Positions 1 to 7,441 of a stretch of DNA of 7,909 nucleotides are shown one piece after another. Numbering within the stretch: the stretch's first letter is position 1; the number at the start of each line of letters is the position of its first letter. Source of the DNA: an uncultured Bacilli bacterium (lineage in GTDB: Bacteria; Bacillota_I; Bacilli_A; RF39; UBA660); the NCBI GenBank assembly GCA_934085635.1, contig CAKOHL010000052.1, forward strand, positions 1 to 7,909. The letters are read 5' to 3'. A model generated the notes under the pieces. The model worked only from the letters and a program-made list of their open reading frames with translations. It made no database searches and was not told where the DNA came from. The position numbers were made by a program, and so were the translations under genes.

Positions 1-1136
1 ACTACCATTTGTTGATTACCAACGTTTTGAGATGCAGTATATAAATAAACACTCGAAATAGCCTTAGAGTCTATTTTGTCATAAAAAATCCTTATTTTAT
101 TTTTACAATTAGTAACTTGACTAGAATCAAGATTAAACGTTACAGTCATACAAGTTTTACTGCTAGGATTACTACACTCAGCCGCACTATAATTAACGTT
201 ATAACCATTATAAGTAACATTGCTTATTGTTGATATTCCATCAAAATTTGTTTCGATATTTAAAGTCACTTGACTACCATCATAACTTTTTGACACAACT
301 TTAGCACTTGGAGTCCATATTTCAAAACCATTCATAACGGATTTAAATATTTCTACTCCTTCTCGGAAAGAGCCATTAGTATTATCTCTGTCATATAATA
401 TTCCAGTATTTGTTGCTACACTTTCAATACCGAAAGTACCATTCATTATTTCCTTAGCAGTTTTAGCATATATATCGGCAGCATATGTAGATTTTTCAGA
501 ACTATCCCACCAGCCTCCACCTTGATTATAAGCACCAGAAATAAGCCTTAATGCTGTTAATTTAGCAAGATAATCAGAGTTTGAATAATTAGCAAAGACA
601 GAAGCTAAAGCACAATAATAACTATTATTACTCGTCTTACAATCAGAAACATTATATTCCTCAGATTTTACATAAGTTTGCTCAGAAAAAGCACGTCCAG
701 GGTTAACACAAAAAGCATCACTACCATTATCGGTTTTATAAGCGTTTTGAATCAAGTTTTTTTCTTCTACTTTTCTACTACCACTTTTAGTGCACAATAA
801 TCTTGTATAATTAGACTGCAAATTAGAGCTTGAAGCTTTTGTATTAGACCAATATCCACAAGCCTCAAGTCCGATCTTTTGCTTATTATCACATCCTGTA
901 CTACGTGGTGGTTTATAATAATTCCAATATTGTCTTGTGGAACCATCACAAAAATAACCACTCGGAGTTTTTGTACCACTTATAACCCAAGCACTTTTAT
1001 CCCATATATATTTTGAATATAAAGAATTTACACTACCATTACTACTTATAACATAGTTGTCCTCAAGAGCAAATAAATTTACTGGAACTAAACATATAAA
1101 CAAAAAGCATATTAAACTAAATAATCTTTTAAACAT
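1..1136 (-). CDS. Secreted cysteine-rich surface protein, thioester-domain-like (3' end outside window)
   Basis: The frame is open from ATG at 1134-1136 to the window edge: 378 residues without a stop. AGGAGG at 1147-1152 lies 10 nt upstream and decides the start. Residues 1-23 are a Sec signal peptide (MFKR, hydrophobic run, NLFA then LEDN). There is no lipobox, since I rather than G/A/S precedes C10 and C15. The mature part is rich in Cys, Tyr, Trp and Ser/Asn, with cysteines at 63, 82, 93, 115, 143, 166, 175, 321, 329 and 344. DAFCVNPG around C143 resembles the Cys segment of Gram-positive thioester adhesin domains, but the later TQxAI-type Gln motif is not seen: KLTALRLI stands at 192-199. 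Residues about 275-378 look beta-rich, like an Ig-type domain. The start overlaps the stop of the upstream gene by 8 nt, so the two are probably co-translated. I infer a cell-surface adhesin or wall protein. The exact family and the anchor, which would lie in the missing C-terminus, are unknown. Confidence 0.7.
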   Translation of the reverse strand, partial: MFKRLFSLICFLFICLVPVNLFALEDNYVISSNGSVNSLYSKYIWDKSAWVISGTKTPSGYFCDGSTRQYWNYYKPPRSTGCDNKQKIGLEACGYWSNTKASSSNLQSNYTRLLCTKSGSRKVEEKNLIQNAYKTDNGSDAFCVNPGRAFSEQTYVKSEEYNVSDCKTSNNSYYCALASVFANYSNSDYLAKLTALRLISGAYNQGGGWWDSSEKSTYAADIYAKTAKEIMNGTFGIESVATNTGILYDRDNTNGSFREGVEIFKSVMNGFEIWTPSAKVVSKSYDGSQVTLNIETNFDGISTISNVTYNGYNVNYSAAECSNPSSKTCMTVTFNLDSSQVTNCKNKIRIFYDKIDSKAISSVYLYTASQNVGNQQMV

Positions 1137-1761
1137 ATTGTTTTTTCCTCCTTTTTAATAAAATAATTCTGACAATATATATAATAGAAATCAAAATAAC
1201 TGGAATTAAAACAAAAGGTAAATATTTTAATACATAATCCCAAAAAGTTAAATTAGAATTATCAATTTTCGCGATTTCTTCAGTTACTTGTTTATTAAAC
1301 TCATCTAATGTCATTTCACCAACGTTGTAAAAAGGATGACAAAGTTTTACATCTTCATAGTGACCAACACACAAATCACTTGTAACATAAGGATTATACT
1401 TTGGGGTGGTTACTTTTATAGTTCTTAAAACTGTATTCTTACAAGAAGCATCATTTGTATAAACTCTTATTTCATAATTGATTTTTCTAGCTACTGTCTT
1501 ACTATCTATAAACACAAGTCCCTCACTAGAATCACTATAAGTATAAGTATCTTCATCTGAGTTATAACTATTTCTAACCTTAAGATACATATCCTCTGAT
1601 ATCTTATCTATCATTATTCTATTTACAGTTTGATCTGTATTATAAATGTTAAATACTGAATACTCTATTTTATTAGCCACATCTTCATAATCTGTACAAT
1701 CAGCATTAACTACATTTACACTTATAAAACTTAAAAATATAAAAAATAATACTTTTTTCAT
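1129..1761 (-). CDS. Sec-exported four-cysteine protein with C-terminal membrane anchor (paralog B)
   Basis: This is a 210-residue protein of unrecognised family. Residues 1-20 form a signal peptide (MKKVLFF to VNA, then DC). The extracellular part has cysteines at 22, 107, 131 and 141. A TFW motif at 172-174 precedes a membrane span at about 180-202, followed by a basic cytoplasmic tail (KRRKK). Predicted topology is N-terminus outside after cleavage, C-terminus inside. An in-frame GTG at 1773 would add four residues, but it lies inside the ribosome site GGAGG (1767-1771), so ATG 1761 is the start. The protein is a diverged paralog of its upstream neighbour: same length, the same four cysteines, and NPY..S..C.G matching NPF..S..C.G. 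It has its own promoter and overlaps the next gene by 8 nt. A role as a surface or envelope component is inference; nothing enzymatic is visible. Confidence 0.85.
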   Translation of the reverse strand: MKKVLFFIFLSFISVNVVNADCTDYEDVANKIEYSVFNIYNTDQTVNRIMIDKISEDMYLKVRNSYNSDEDTYTYSDSSEGLVFIDSKTVARKINYEIRVYTNDASCKNTVLRTIKVTTPKYNPYVTSDLCVGHYEDVKLCHPFYNVGEMTLDEFNKQVTEEIAKIDNSNLTFWDYVLKYLPFVLIPVILISIIYIVRIILLKRRKKQYV

Positions 1762-1766
1762 ATACG

Positions 1767-1771
1767 CCTCC
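1767..1771 (-). promoter_or_regulatory. Ribosome binding site fixing the start of paralog B at ATG 1761
   Basis: GGAGG lies five nt before ATG 1761. The alternative in-frame GTG at 1773 overlaps this site and is therefore not a plausible start. Confidence 0.8.
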
Positions 1772-1788
1772 ACTACTTTACATCAATA

Positions 1789-1817
1789 ATTATAGCAAAA
1801 AAAAACACGTTTGTATA
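1789..1817 (-). promoter_or_regulatory. Extended -10 promoter overlapping the terminator, for paralog B and the downstream surface protein
   Basis: The -10 is a perfect TATAAT (1789-1794) with a TGC extension (1795-1797). A 17-nt spacer leads to -35 TATACA (1812-1817, 4/6). The -35 box lies in the terminator loop and right arm, and the terminator T run lies in the spacer. Predicted start is near 1782, with a leader of about 21 nt. Confidence 0.75.
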
Positions 1818-1832
1818 CTACAAACCGTGTTT
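1797..1832 (-). terminator. Strong Rho-independent terminator embedded in the 3' end of paralog A
   Basis: On the minus strand the left arm (1819-1832), a 3-nt loop (1816-1818) and the right arm (1803-1815) form a stem of 13 pairs with one bulged base, followed by a run of nine T (1797-1805). The left arm includes the last four codons, and the TAG stop (1818-1820) sits at the top of the stem and loop. Confidence 0.85.
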
Positions 1833-2474
1833 AACTTTCCTATAAATCGCACTGTAAACTTTATATGTAATTAATGAAGAAACTATAACTAATGAAATTT
1901 CTATAACATAATATTTATACACAAAATCAAGTGCTTTTTCCCAAAAAGTTTTTTCTGGAGTTACTATGTTATCATCATTATCATCTGGAACATCTATATT
2001 AGACTTATTAGCATTACTTATAATACTATTAAAAGTATCTTCATCAACTTTATAATTTAAAAACTCTCTATTACAAACATTAAGGTTTTCATATCCAATA
2101 CAACTATTAGATCCATAAAAAGGATTAACATATGGAACCCTAACAGTAATAATCCTAAGTTCTAAACCACCACAATAACTTTGAAGTGTTCCTGAAATTT
2201 TAACCTTTAACTCAGTACCTTCAGCTAAATTGTTGATAACTGACTTATTATCCACTTTTTCAATTAAATCTAAATCCAGATAAGCCTCTAACTCATCAGT
2301 TAAATTAATAATACTCACATCAAAAGTACCGTTACCCTTATAATCATAAGTAGTATCTACATACATAGCTAATGTATTTAAATCCTTCTTTCTAGTATAA
2401 TCACACTCTTGAGTTTCAGCATTAAGTGTTGTAGTAAGAAAAAATACACTAAACAAAACTAATAATCTCTTCAT
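1818..2474 (-). CDS. Sec-exported four-cysteine protein with C-terminal membrane anchor (paralog A)
   Basis: This is a 218-residue protein of unrecognised family. A signal peptide spans 1-19 (MKRLLVLF to LNA, then ET). The exported domain has cysteines at 24, 101, 125 and 134 and a short acidic linker (DVPDDNDDN, 161-169). TFW at 176-178 is followed by a membrane span at about 187-207 and a short basic tail. An in-frame GTG at 2483 lies within the ribosome site AAGGTGG (2480-2486), so ATG 2474 is preferred. Shared features with the downstream gene are the four Cys positions, NP[FY]..S..C[IV]G with a nearby second Cys, a T-x-E/D-[DE]-L/M-Y-like strand in the N-terminal half (NLTDEL here, KISEDM there), and the TFW-plus-TM ending. 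A duplicated gene pair is therefore likely. The gene sits directly after essC but has its own promoter. The last codons and the TAG stop are embedded in a terminator hairpin. A link to type VII secretion is inferred from position only. Confidence 0.85.
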   Translation of the reverse strand: MKRLLVLFSVFFLTTTLNAETQECDYTRKKDLNTLAMYVDTTYDYKGNGTFDVSIINLTDELEAYLDLDLIEKVDNKSVINNLAEGTELKVKISGTLQSYCGGLELRIITVRVPYVNPFYGSNSCIGYENLNVCNREFLNYKVDEDTFNSIISNANKSNIDVPDDNDDNIVTPEKTFWEKALDFVYKYYVIEISLVIVSSLITYKVYSAIYRKVKHGL

Positions 2475-2479
2475 ATAGA

Positions 2480-2486
2480 CCACCTT
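2480..2486 (-). promoter_or_regulatory. Ribosome binding site fixing the start of paralog A at ATG 2474
   Basis: AAGGTGG ends five nt before ATG 2474. The in-frame GTG at 2483 is part of this site, so the longer reading with three extra N-terminal residues is unlikely. Confidence 0.8.
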
Positions 2487-2498
2487 TATTCTAAAAAA

Positions 2499-2527
2499 AT
2501 TATATCAAATTTAATTTATTAAGTAAA
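2499..2527 (-). promoter_or_regulatory. Extended -10 promoter for the first four-cysteine gene
   Basis: The -10 is a perfect TATAAT (2499-2504) with a TGA extension (2505-2507). A 17-nt spacer leads to -35 TTTACT (2522-2527, 4/6), which begins just after the essC terminator hairpin. Predicted start is near 2492, giving a leader of about 18 nt. Confidence 0.75.
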
Positions 2528-2529
2528 TA

Positions 2530-2550
2530 GAAGTGCTAAAAAAGCACTCC
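2530..2550 (-). terminator. Hairpin terminator overlapping the essC stop codon
   Basis: On the minus strand GGAGTGCT (2543-2550), loop TTTTT (2538-2542) and AGCACTTC (2530-2537) form an 8-bp stem with one G-T pair. Its first G is the last base of the essC TAG stop. The following tract (TATTTACTT) is only moderately T-rich, so read-through into the next gene is possible. Confidence 0.7.
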
Positions 2551-5500
2551 TATAATGATTCAATTTCCTCTATATCATCACTTACATCAAACGAAGTAAG
2601 TAATTTAATCTTAGTCATCTTAAAGTTATTAACAAGATATCCAAAGTCATCAGAAATTTCTTCTCTATCCTCACTAGTAACTCTAGAAATTCTAAACAAT
2701 GACTGATCAGTAACTCCACTACCTATCCAAATACCACGTCCTAAATCAGTACCAGACTTAAACCATTCATCTAAAGAATAAGATTTCATACTACTTGGAT
2801 TTTCTACAAACACAAATATAATTGAAGTAAACTTATTATTCTTACTAAGCATAGATGTAAATTCTTTTTTAGTTTCATCACTTAACTTACTAATAAATGA
2901 ATAGAAACCATAAATAATAACAAAATTCTTCTTATAACCTTTAAGTAAATCTTCATTAAAATTGTTCTTTTCACCTATTTCATAAATTTTACCAACGTGT
3001 TCACTTAACTTAGTAACAATTTCACTAAACTTATTATTAAATACTCTTCCTTTAAACTCACCATCATTAAATTCTTTCTCAGTAGTATTTATAATAGTCA
3101 AATTAAACTGTTTAGTATAAATCACTTCTTTACCAAGTGCATTTATAAACTTATATGCACTCTCTACATCATTAGAAGAAACTAAGTTAATAGGATTCTT
3201 TGAATAATTATACTTAAGAACCTCTAATGTATTTTTACTTATACCCACTACCATATTAGGCCCATTAAACTCTTCTGTTCTAATACTCTCAAAATCAACA
3301 ACAGCAGGTAAAACAGGTATCCTCTTTGCTTTATAATTAGGATACTTACTTACTAATTCATTCATATATTTAATAATATACTCAGTAAAGTTTTCATCTG
3401 TAACCTTAGCAGTTTGAAATTCATAAATATTATCTCTCTTAAATAGTCCTCTACCCTTAATCTTAGCAGGTACTTTTCCTCTAGTAGACCCAAGAATATT
3501 AGCATAATCAGAAGGATTATTTTGCTGAAGAGCATATATAAGAGCAAAATTATTTTTAGTTTTCATTCTAACACTACTATCATTACTAGCAGTAATCACA
3601 AAATAAATACCATACTTATAAGCCTCTCTAGAAAGTTGACTAAGTACATCAATTTTATCTTCAAAATTCTCATTAAATGATTCATAGTTATTAATAATAA
3701 CAACTATATTAGGCATCTTTTTATTATTAGACTCTATATATTTTTGATAAGAACCACCATACTCAGAAAACAAATTTTTTCTGCTTACAAGTTCATTATT
3801 AAGCATCTTAAACAAATTATTAACTTTATCTGTATCACTTACAAATGCAACATCGCCAACATAAGGTGACTTATTAAATATCTTAAGTGATTCAGAACCA
3901 AAATCAAGTACATAGAAATTAACTTCTTCTGGAGTATAAGTACACATAGATGAATAAAGTAAACTTGATATAAAGTCTTCTTTACCAGAACCAGTTATAC
4001 CATAAACAATAGCATTACCAATCTTAGAAAAAGGTATTGTAAGCTTAAATTGATTTTGATTTTCAGGATCATCATATTCACCAATAATAGGATCTAAATA
4101 AAAATCTTTCTTTTCATAATTATATTTAACTTTCAAATTATCAATAAATATATTTGCAGGTATCTTATCAAGCCAAAGTTTTCTTACTTTTACATTTTCA
4201 TTCTTAGCAACATCACATAAATAAGTAACTATATTAGGAAGTTCTTCTCCCAATGACTCAGCAGTTTGAACCACTTCAGCTTCTTTAGTTGTAGTAACAA
4301 AACCAATATTATTTATTTCATTTACAGTAGTATCAACATCTTTTTTAAATGTATTACTTGGAATATATTGACCTCCAGACCAAGAAGATTGACCTAAAGT
4401 AAATACTTCATTAGTACCAACTTGTAAATAAAATCTACCTCTCTTTTTCAAATATGCTGCATCAGGTCTCTTAAGCATTTCATTACTATCAGAAGTATCT
4501 TGAACCATCAAACAAACTCTAAATCTAGTATTTGACCAAATTTGTGAATCAACTACTCCACCTGGTTTTTGTGTAGCAAGAATACTATGTATACCTAAAG
4601 AACGTCCTACACGCGCTACACTAATCAAACTATCCATAAAATCGGGCTGTTGCTCTTTTAACTCAGCAAACTCATCACTAATAATAAACAAATGACTAAC
4701 AGGCTCCATATCTTTAAGTCTACCCTCACGCCATAATCTTTGATACTTATATATATCCATAGTACTCTCATTAGCAACTCTCTTAGCTTCATTAAACAGT
4801 TTTTGTCTTCTCTTAACTTCACTCTCAATAGATGCTAAACTTCTATTAAGCTCATTACCATCTAAGTTAGTAATAACCCCAACTAAATGAGGTAAATAAT
4901 ATCTATCATTAGCAAATGAACCAGTAAGTGATCCACCTTTATAGTCTATCAAAATAAATTGTACTTCATAAGGATGATAATTAATAGCCAAAGAAAGAAT
5001 ATAAGAAATGATAAATTCAGACTTACCACTACCAGTAGTACCAGCAACAAGCCCGTGTGGACCGTGATACTTCTCGTGTAAATCTAGAGTAATAACTTCT
5101 CCACTCTTACCAATACCAACAGGAGCTTGAAGTGACAAAATCGGATTACTTCTCTTCCATCTCTCCTTTGAATTTAACTGCTCTACCTTACCAACTTGAT
5201 ACATCTCTAAAAAATGATAAACATCAGGTAAATTATTCTGAGCTTCACTCTTAATATCAATGGGAATATTAGATAACTCCTTCGCACAATTATAAATCTC
5301 ATCTGTACTAGAAAAATCTATAGTAAACTTTTGATTAGAATTATTAATAACACTACTAAAAATATTACACTCATTTCTACTTACATTAATAAAATTCTTA
5401 CACTCATTTGGAAGAGCAGAAAGTTTATCAGCTAAAATTATAATACTAAAACCATAATTTTCATTACTAGACATAACATTCTTAATAAAATCATAAGAAT

Positions 5501-7175
5501 CAATTGACTTAATCGCATCAGTAATAATCACATAATGTGGAGTAAACTTACCAGTTCCATCTCCCTTAACTTTTCTTCTTTCATTAAATATCTTCTCTAA
5601 ATTATAAACAATTTCTCTATAATCATCATTAGAAGAACCAAAAAATCTAAAACTCTTATCATTACTCCAACTATGTGGAAGAGGTTTCATATATTCCCAA
5701 TCTTTTTCATTATCAATAGAAGTAAAAGTTACAGTTTTAACTTCATCATAACTATAATTAGCCATAATCTGTAAAAGCAATCTATCTGCAAACTCTTTAG
5801 TAATAGTCGCATCTCCCACTATACCAGTTGTAACATTATTATAAAATGAAAAATTAATAGGAACATCTTTAAGTATTCTCTCTGTCTTACCTAAACTATG
5901 CGCTATATCTAAAAGATTATCTTCACTTAATGTAAAATGTTCTTCTGGATACTTAATCTCTATCTGCATAGGTAAATCCCCACGCCCAATTGGTAAATTT
6001 AAAAAATCTTCATCATTTAATCTCTTTTGCCAAAGTTTAACATTATGCCCTCTTATAACATTTTGACAATCAGTAACAGAAAAATTATTACTTAAAAGTG
6101 TAGTTCTCTGTTTATCTAATTCTCTATTTATCTCTTCTTCTTTTTTATCTATATAATTTTTATATAATTTTTGTCTCTTTTTTTCATACATCTTATCAGC
6201 ATATTTTTGATAAGCTCTAGTCAAAAGAGGCCACAATAATGCACTTGCAAGCATCGCCCCACACATAACAAGTGAAGTAACTGAACTAGAAGCACTCTTC
6301 TCACCTTTAGATATAGATGATAAATTACTCATAAGCATAACAACAGAAGTCATAGCCATTGTAATCATCGGTCCAATAGTAAGTGCAACCGGTGTCTTAT
6401 CCTCTTCCTTTTTAGAAGGAGGTGTATCAATATTCAAAACAAACTTATTAACAACTTCATAAAAATGAGGTGTCCTATAAAAATAATTCTCTTCATTATA
6501 TTGATTATCTAAAGTAAGCTCAGTATGATCATCAACAAAATCACTCTTAACAGGTACTACATTTACAAAAGAAGCACTAAACTGAACTAAATTATTCGGA
6601 TTATTAACAAGTAAATAATCAAGTCCATCTTTTCTCATCAAAATTATCTTAAGACCAAAAGTAAAAATAACATCTCCATACTCAAGTCTCTTACTAGTTA
6701 AAACTCTCTTTTGATTAACATAAACAGAAGCCTTCTCATTAACATCAAGATAAAAATACTTATCTTTCTTCTTAATAGTAAAAGCATTCTCTGAAAAACC
6801 ATTTAATGTAAAAACGACATCAGCGTCATTACTACTTCCTACTTTAACTTCTTGATCACTCTTAATGCCAAGTTCCTTATAAGTAGTATCGTAAACAGGA
6901 CTCGCATATAAATAATACTTCTCATTCTTATAATTATTTTGTATCAACTTAAAATTATAATTACTCACATCTGAATAAGGTACCATTACATTATTAGAAT
7001 CCACCACAAAAGCATCCTGATTACTAACAAGTCTCCATTTACCTTCATACTCTTCTACAGAAAGCAAGTTGAGCTTTTTACCATTTTCAAAATCAGTAAT
7101 CCAATAACTACCTGATACTTTTTCAGGTAATATAAATACACTAAGTTTATTTTTCTTAATTAAAGTTAACTGCAT
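2550..7175 (-). CDS. essC: EssC-type type VIIb secretion system motor ATPase (FHA-TM-FtsK/SpoIIIE)
   Basis: At 1541 residues this is close to the usual EssC size (about 1480-1500). The N-terminus holds two FHA-like beta domains (about 1-95 and 108-185; GSSND at 113-117). Two membrane spans follow at about 263-285 and 298-318, then a charged helical stretch at 325-360. A D0-type region covers about 430-640. FtsK-like D1 has Walker A GTTGSGKS (712-719), a conserved strand FILIDYKGG (740-748) and Walker B LFIISDE ending D834-E835. D2 has GITGSGKE (1059-1066), with Glu instead of Ser/Thr after the Lys, LDFG around D1091, and IINNYE with N1162-N1163 where IDN is usual. D3 (about 1310 onward) has no P-loop; LVSSND (1331-1336) occupies that place. 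EssC is the membrane-bound hexameric motor that recognises and drives WXG100/LXG-type substrates. ATG 7175 is set by GGGAGTG at 7181-7187, overlapping the esaB stop. A general DNA translocase FtsK is excluded by the FHA domains and tandem ATPases. Confidence 0.95.
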   Translation of the reverse strand: MQLTLIKKNKLSVFILPEKVSGSYWITDFENGKKLNLLSVEEYEGKWRLVSNQDAFVVDSNNVMVPYSDVSNYNFKLIQNNYKNEKYYLYASPVYDTTYKELGIKSDQEVKVGSSNDADVVFTLNGFSENAFTIKKKDKYFYLDVNEKASVYVNQKRVLTSKRLEYGDVIFTFGLKIILMRKDGLDYLLVNNPNNLVQFSASFVNVVPVKSDFVDDHTELTLDNQYNEENYFYRTPHFYEVVNKFVLNIDTPPSKKEEDKTPVALTIGPMITMAMTSVVMLMSNLSSISKGEKSASSSVTSLVMCGAMLASALLWPLLTRAYQKYADKMYEKKRQKLYKNYIDKKEEEINRELDKQRTTLLSNNFSVTDCQNVIRGHNVKLWQKRLNDEDFLNLPIGRGDLPMQIEIKYPEEHFTLSEDNLLDIAHSLGKTERILKDVPINFSFYNNVTTGIVGDATITKEFADRLLLQIMANYSYDEVKTVTFTSIDNEKDWEYMKPLPHSWSNDKSFRFFGSSNDDYREIVYNLEKIFNERRKVKGDGTGKFTPHYVIITDAIKSIDSYDFIKNVMSSNENYGFSIIILADKLSALPNECKNFINVSRNECNIFSSVINNSNQKFTIDFSSTDEIYNCAKELSNIPIDIKSEAQNNLPDVYHFLEMYQVGKVEQLNSKERWKRSNPILSLQAPVGIGKSGEVITLDLHEKYHGPHGLVAGTTGSGKSEFIISYILSLAINYHPYEVQFILIDYKGGSLTGSFANDRYYLPHLVGVITNLDGNELNRSLASIESEVKRRQKLFNEAKRVANESTMDIYKYQRLWREGRLKDMEPVSHLFIISDEFAELKEQQPDFMDSLISVARVGRSLGIHSILATQKPGGVVDSQIWSNTRFRVCLMVQDTSDSNEMLKRPDAAYLKKRGRFYLQVGTNEVFTLGQSSWSGGQYIPSNTFKKDVDTTVNEINNIGFVTTTKEAEVVQTAESLGEELPNIVTYLCDVAKNENVKVRKLWLDKIPANIFIDNLKVKYNYEKKDFYLDPIIGEYDDPENQNQFKLTIPFSKIGNAIVYGITGSGKEDFISSLLYSSMCTYTPEEVNFYVLDFGSESLKIFNKSPYVGDVAFVSDTDKVNNLFKMLNNELVSRKNLFSEYGGSYQKYIESNNKKMPNIVVIINNYESFNENFEDKIDVLSQLSREAYKYGIYFVITASNDSSVRMKTKNNFALIYALQQNNPSDYANILGSTRGKVPAKIKGRGLFKRDNIYEFQTAKVTDENFTEYIIKYMNELVSKYPNYKAKRIPVLPAVVDFESIRTEEFNGPNMVVGISKNTLEVLKYNYSKNPINLVSSNDVESAYKFINALGKEVIYTKQFNLTIINTTEKEFNDGEFKGRVFNNKFSEIVTKLSEHVGKIYEIGEKNNFNEDLLKGYKKNFVIIYGFYSFISKLSDETKKEFTSMLSKNNKFTSIIFVFVENPSSMKSYSLDEWFKSGTDLGRGIWIGSGVTDQSLFRISRVTSEDREEISDDFGYLVNNFKMTKIKLLTSFDVSDDIEEIESL

Positions 7176-7186
7176 ACTATCACTCC

Positions 7187-7438
7187 CTAATAAAGTATCA
7201 ATTTACTTCCATTCTTAATAGAATTAAAAGCATACTGTCTTTCATCTAACCTTTCTCCAGTAAGTTTATCATACAAAAATTTACACCCATCATTAACAAA
7301 AGCACCTTCAGTACTTTCTTCAACAATACTTATAATTAAATTCTTAATAACACCTACTCTTTTTACAAGGGGAATGTAAATATCAAATTCTTTTTCAATA
7401 AGTGGAACGTAAACCAAAACTAAAATCTTATCTTTCAT
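7187..7438 (-). CDS. esaB: EsaB/YukD-like ubiquitin-fold protein of the type VII secretion system
   Basis: This is an 83-residue soluble protein with no signal peptide or membrane span. YukD/EsaB proteins are about 80 residues with a beta-grasp fold. The pattern here matches: an opening strand KILVLVYVP, a second strand FDIYIPL (18-24), a helix VIKNLIISIVEES (29-41), a segment CKFLYDKLTGERLDE, and a closing strand NGSKLILY at the C-terminus. EsaB is a small cytosolic component or regulator of T7SSb secretion. ATG 7438 is preceded by GAGGTG at 7443-7448, four nt away. The gene starts 3 nt after the stop of the zinc-ribbon gene, in the same reading frame, and its TAG lies inside the ribosome site of essC, so translation of the three is probably coupled. 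Sequence identity to characterised EsaB looks low; the call rests on size, predicted fold and position next to essC. Confidence 0.8.
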   Translation of the reverse strand: MKDKILVLVYVPLIEKEFDIYIPLVKRVGVIKNLIISIVEESTEGAFVNDGCKFLYDKLTGERLDERQYAFNSIKNGSKLILY

Positions 7439-7441
7439 TTG

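Noticed and set aside
767..979. 70-residue open frame on the minus strand
   Set aside because: It is out of frame inside the large secreted-protein gene (1-1136), which has a signal peptide and a good ribosome site. The short frame has neither, so it is a shadow.
1063..1136. Lipoprotein signal in the large secreted protein
   Set aside because: Cys10 and Cys15 are preceded by Ile, not by the small residue a lipobox needs, and they sit within the hydrophobic core.
1762..1773. GTG start at 1773 for paralog B (and likewise GTG 2483 for paralog A)
   Set aside because: Each GTG is part of the ribosome binding site of the following ATG. The ATG starts also give clean signal peptides beginning MKK and MKR.
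3362..3547. 61-residue Leu/Ile-rich open frame on the minus strand
   Set aside because: It lies wholly within essC in another frame. The hydrophobicity comes from AT-rich codons read out of phase.
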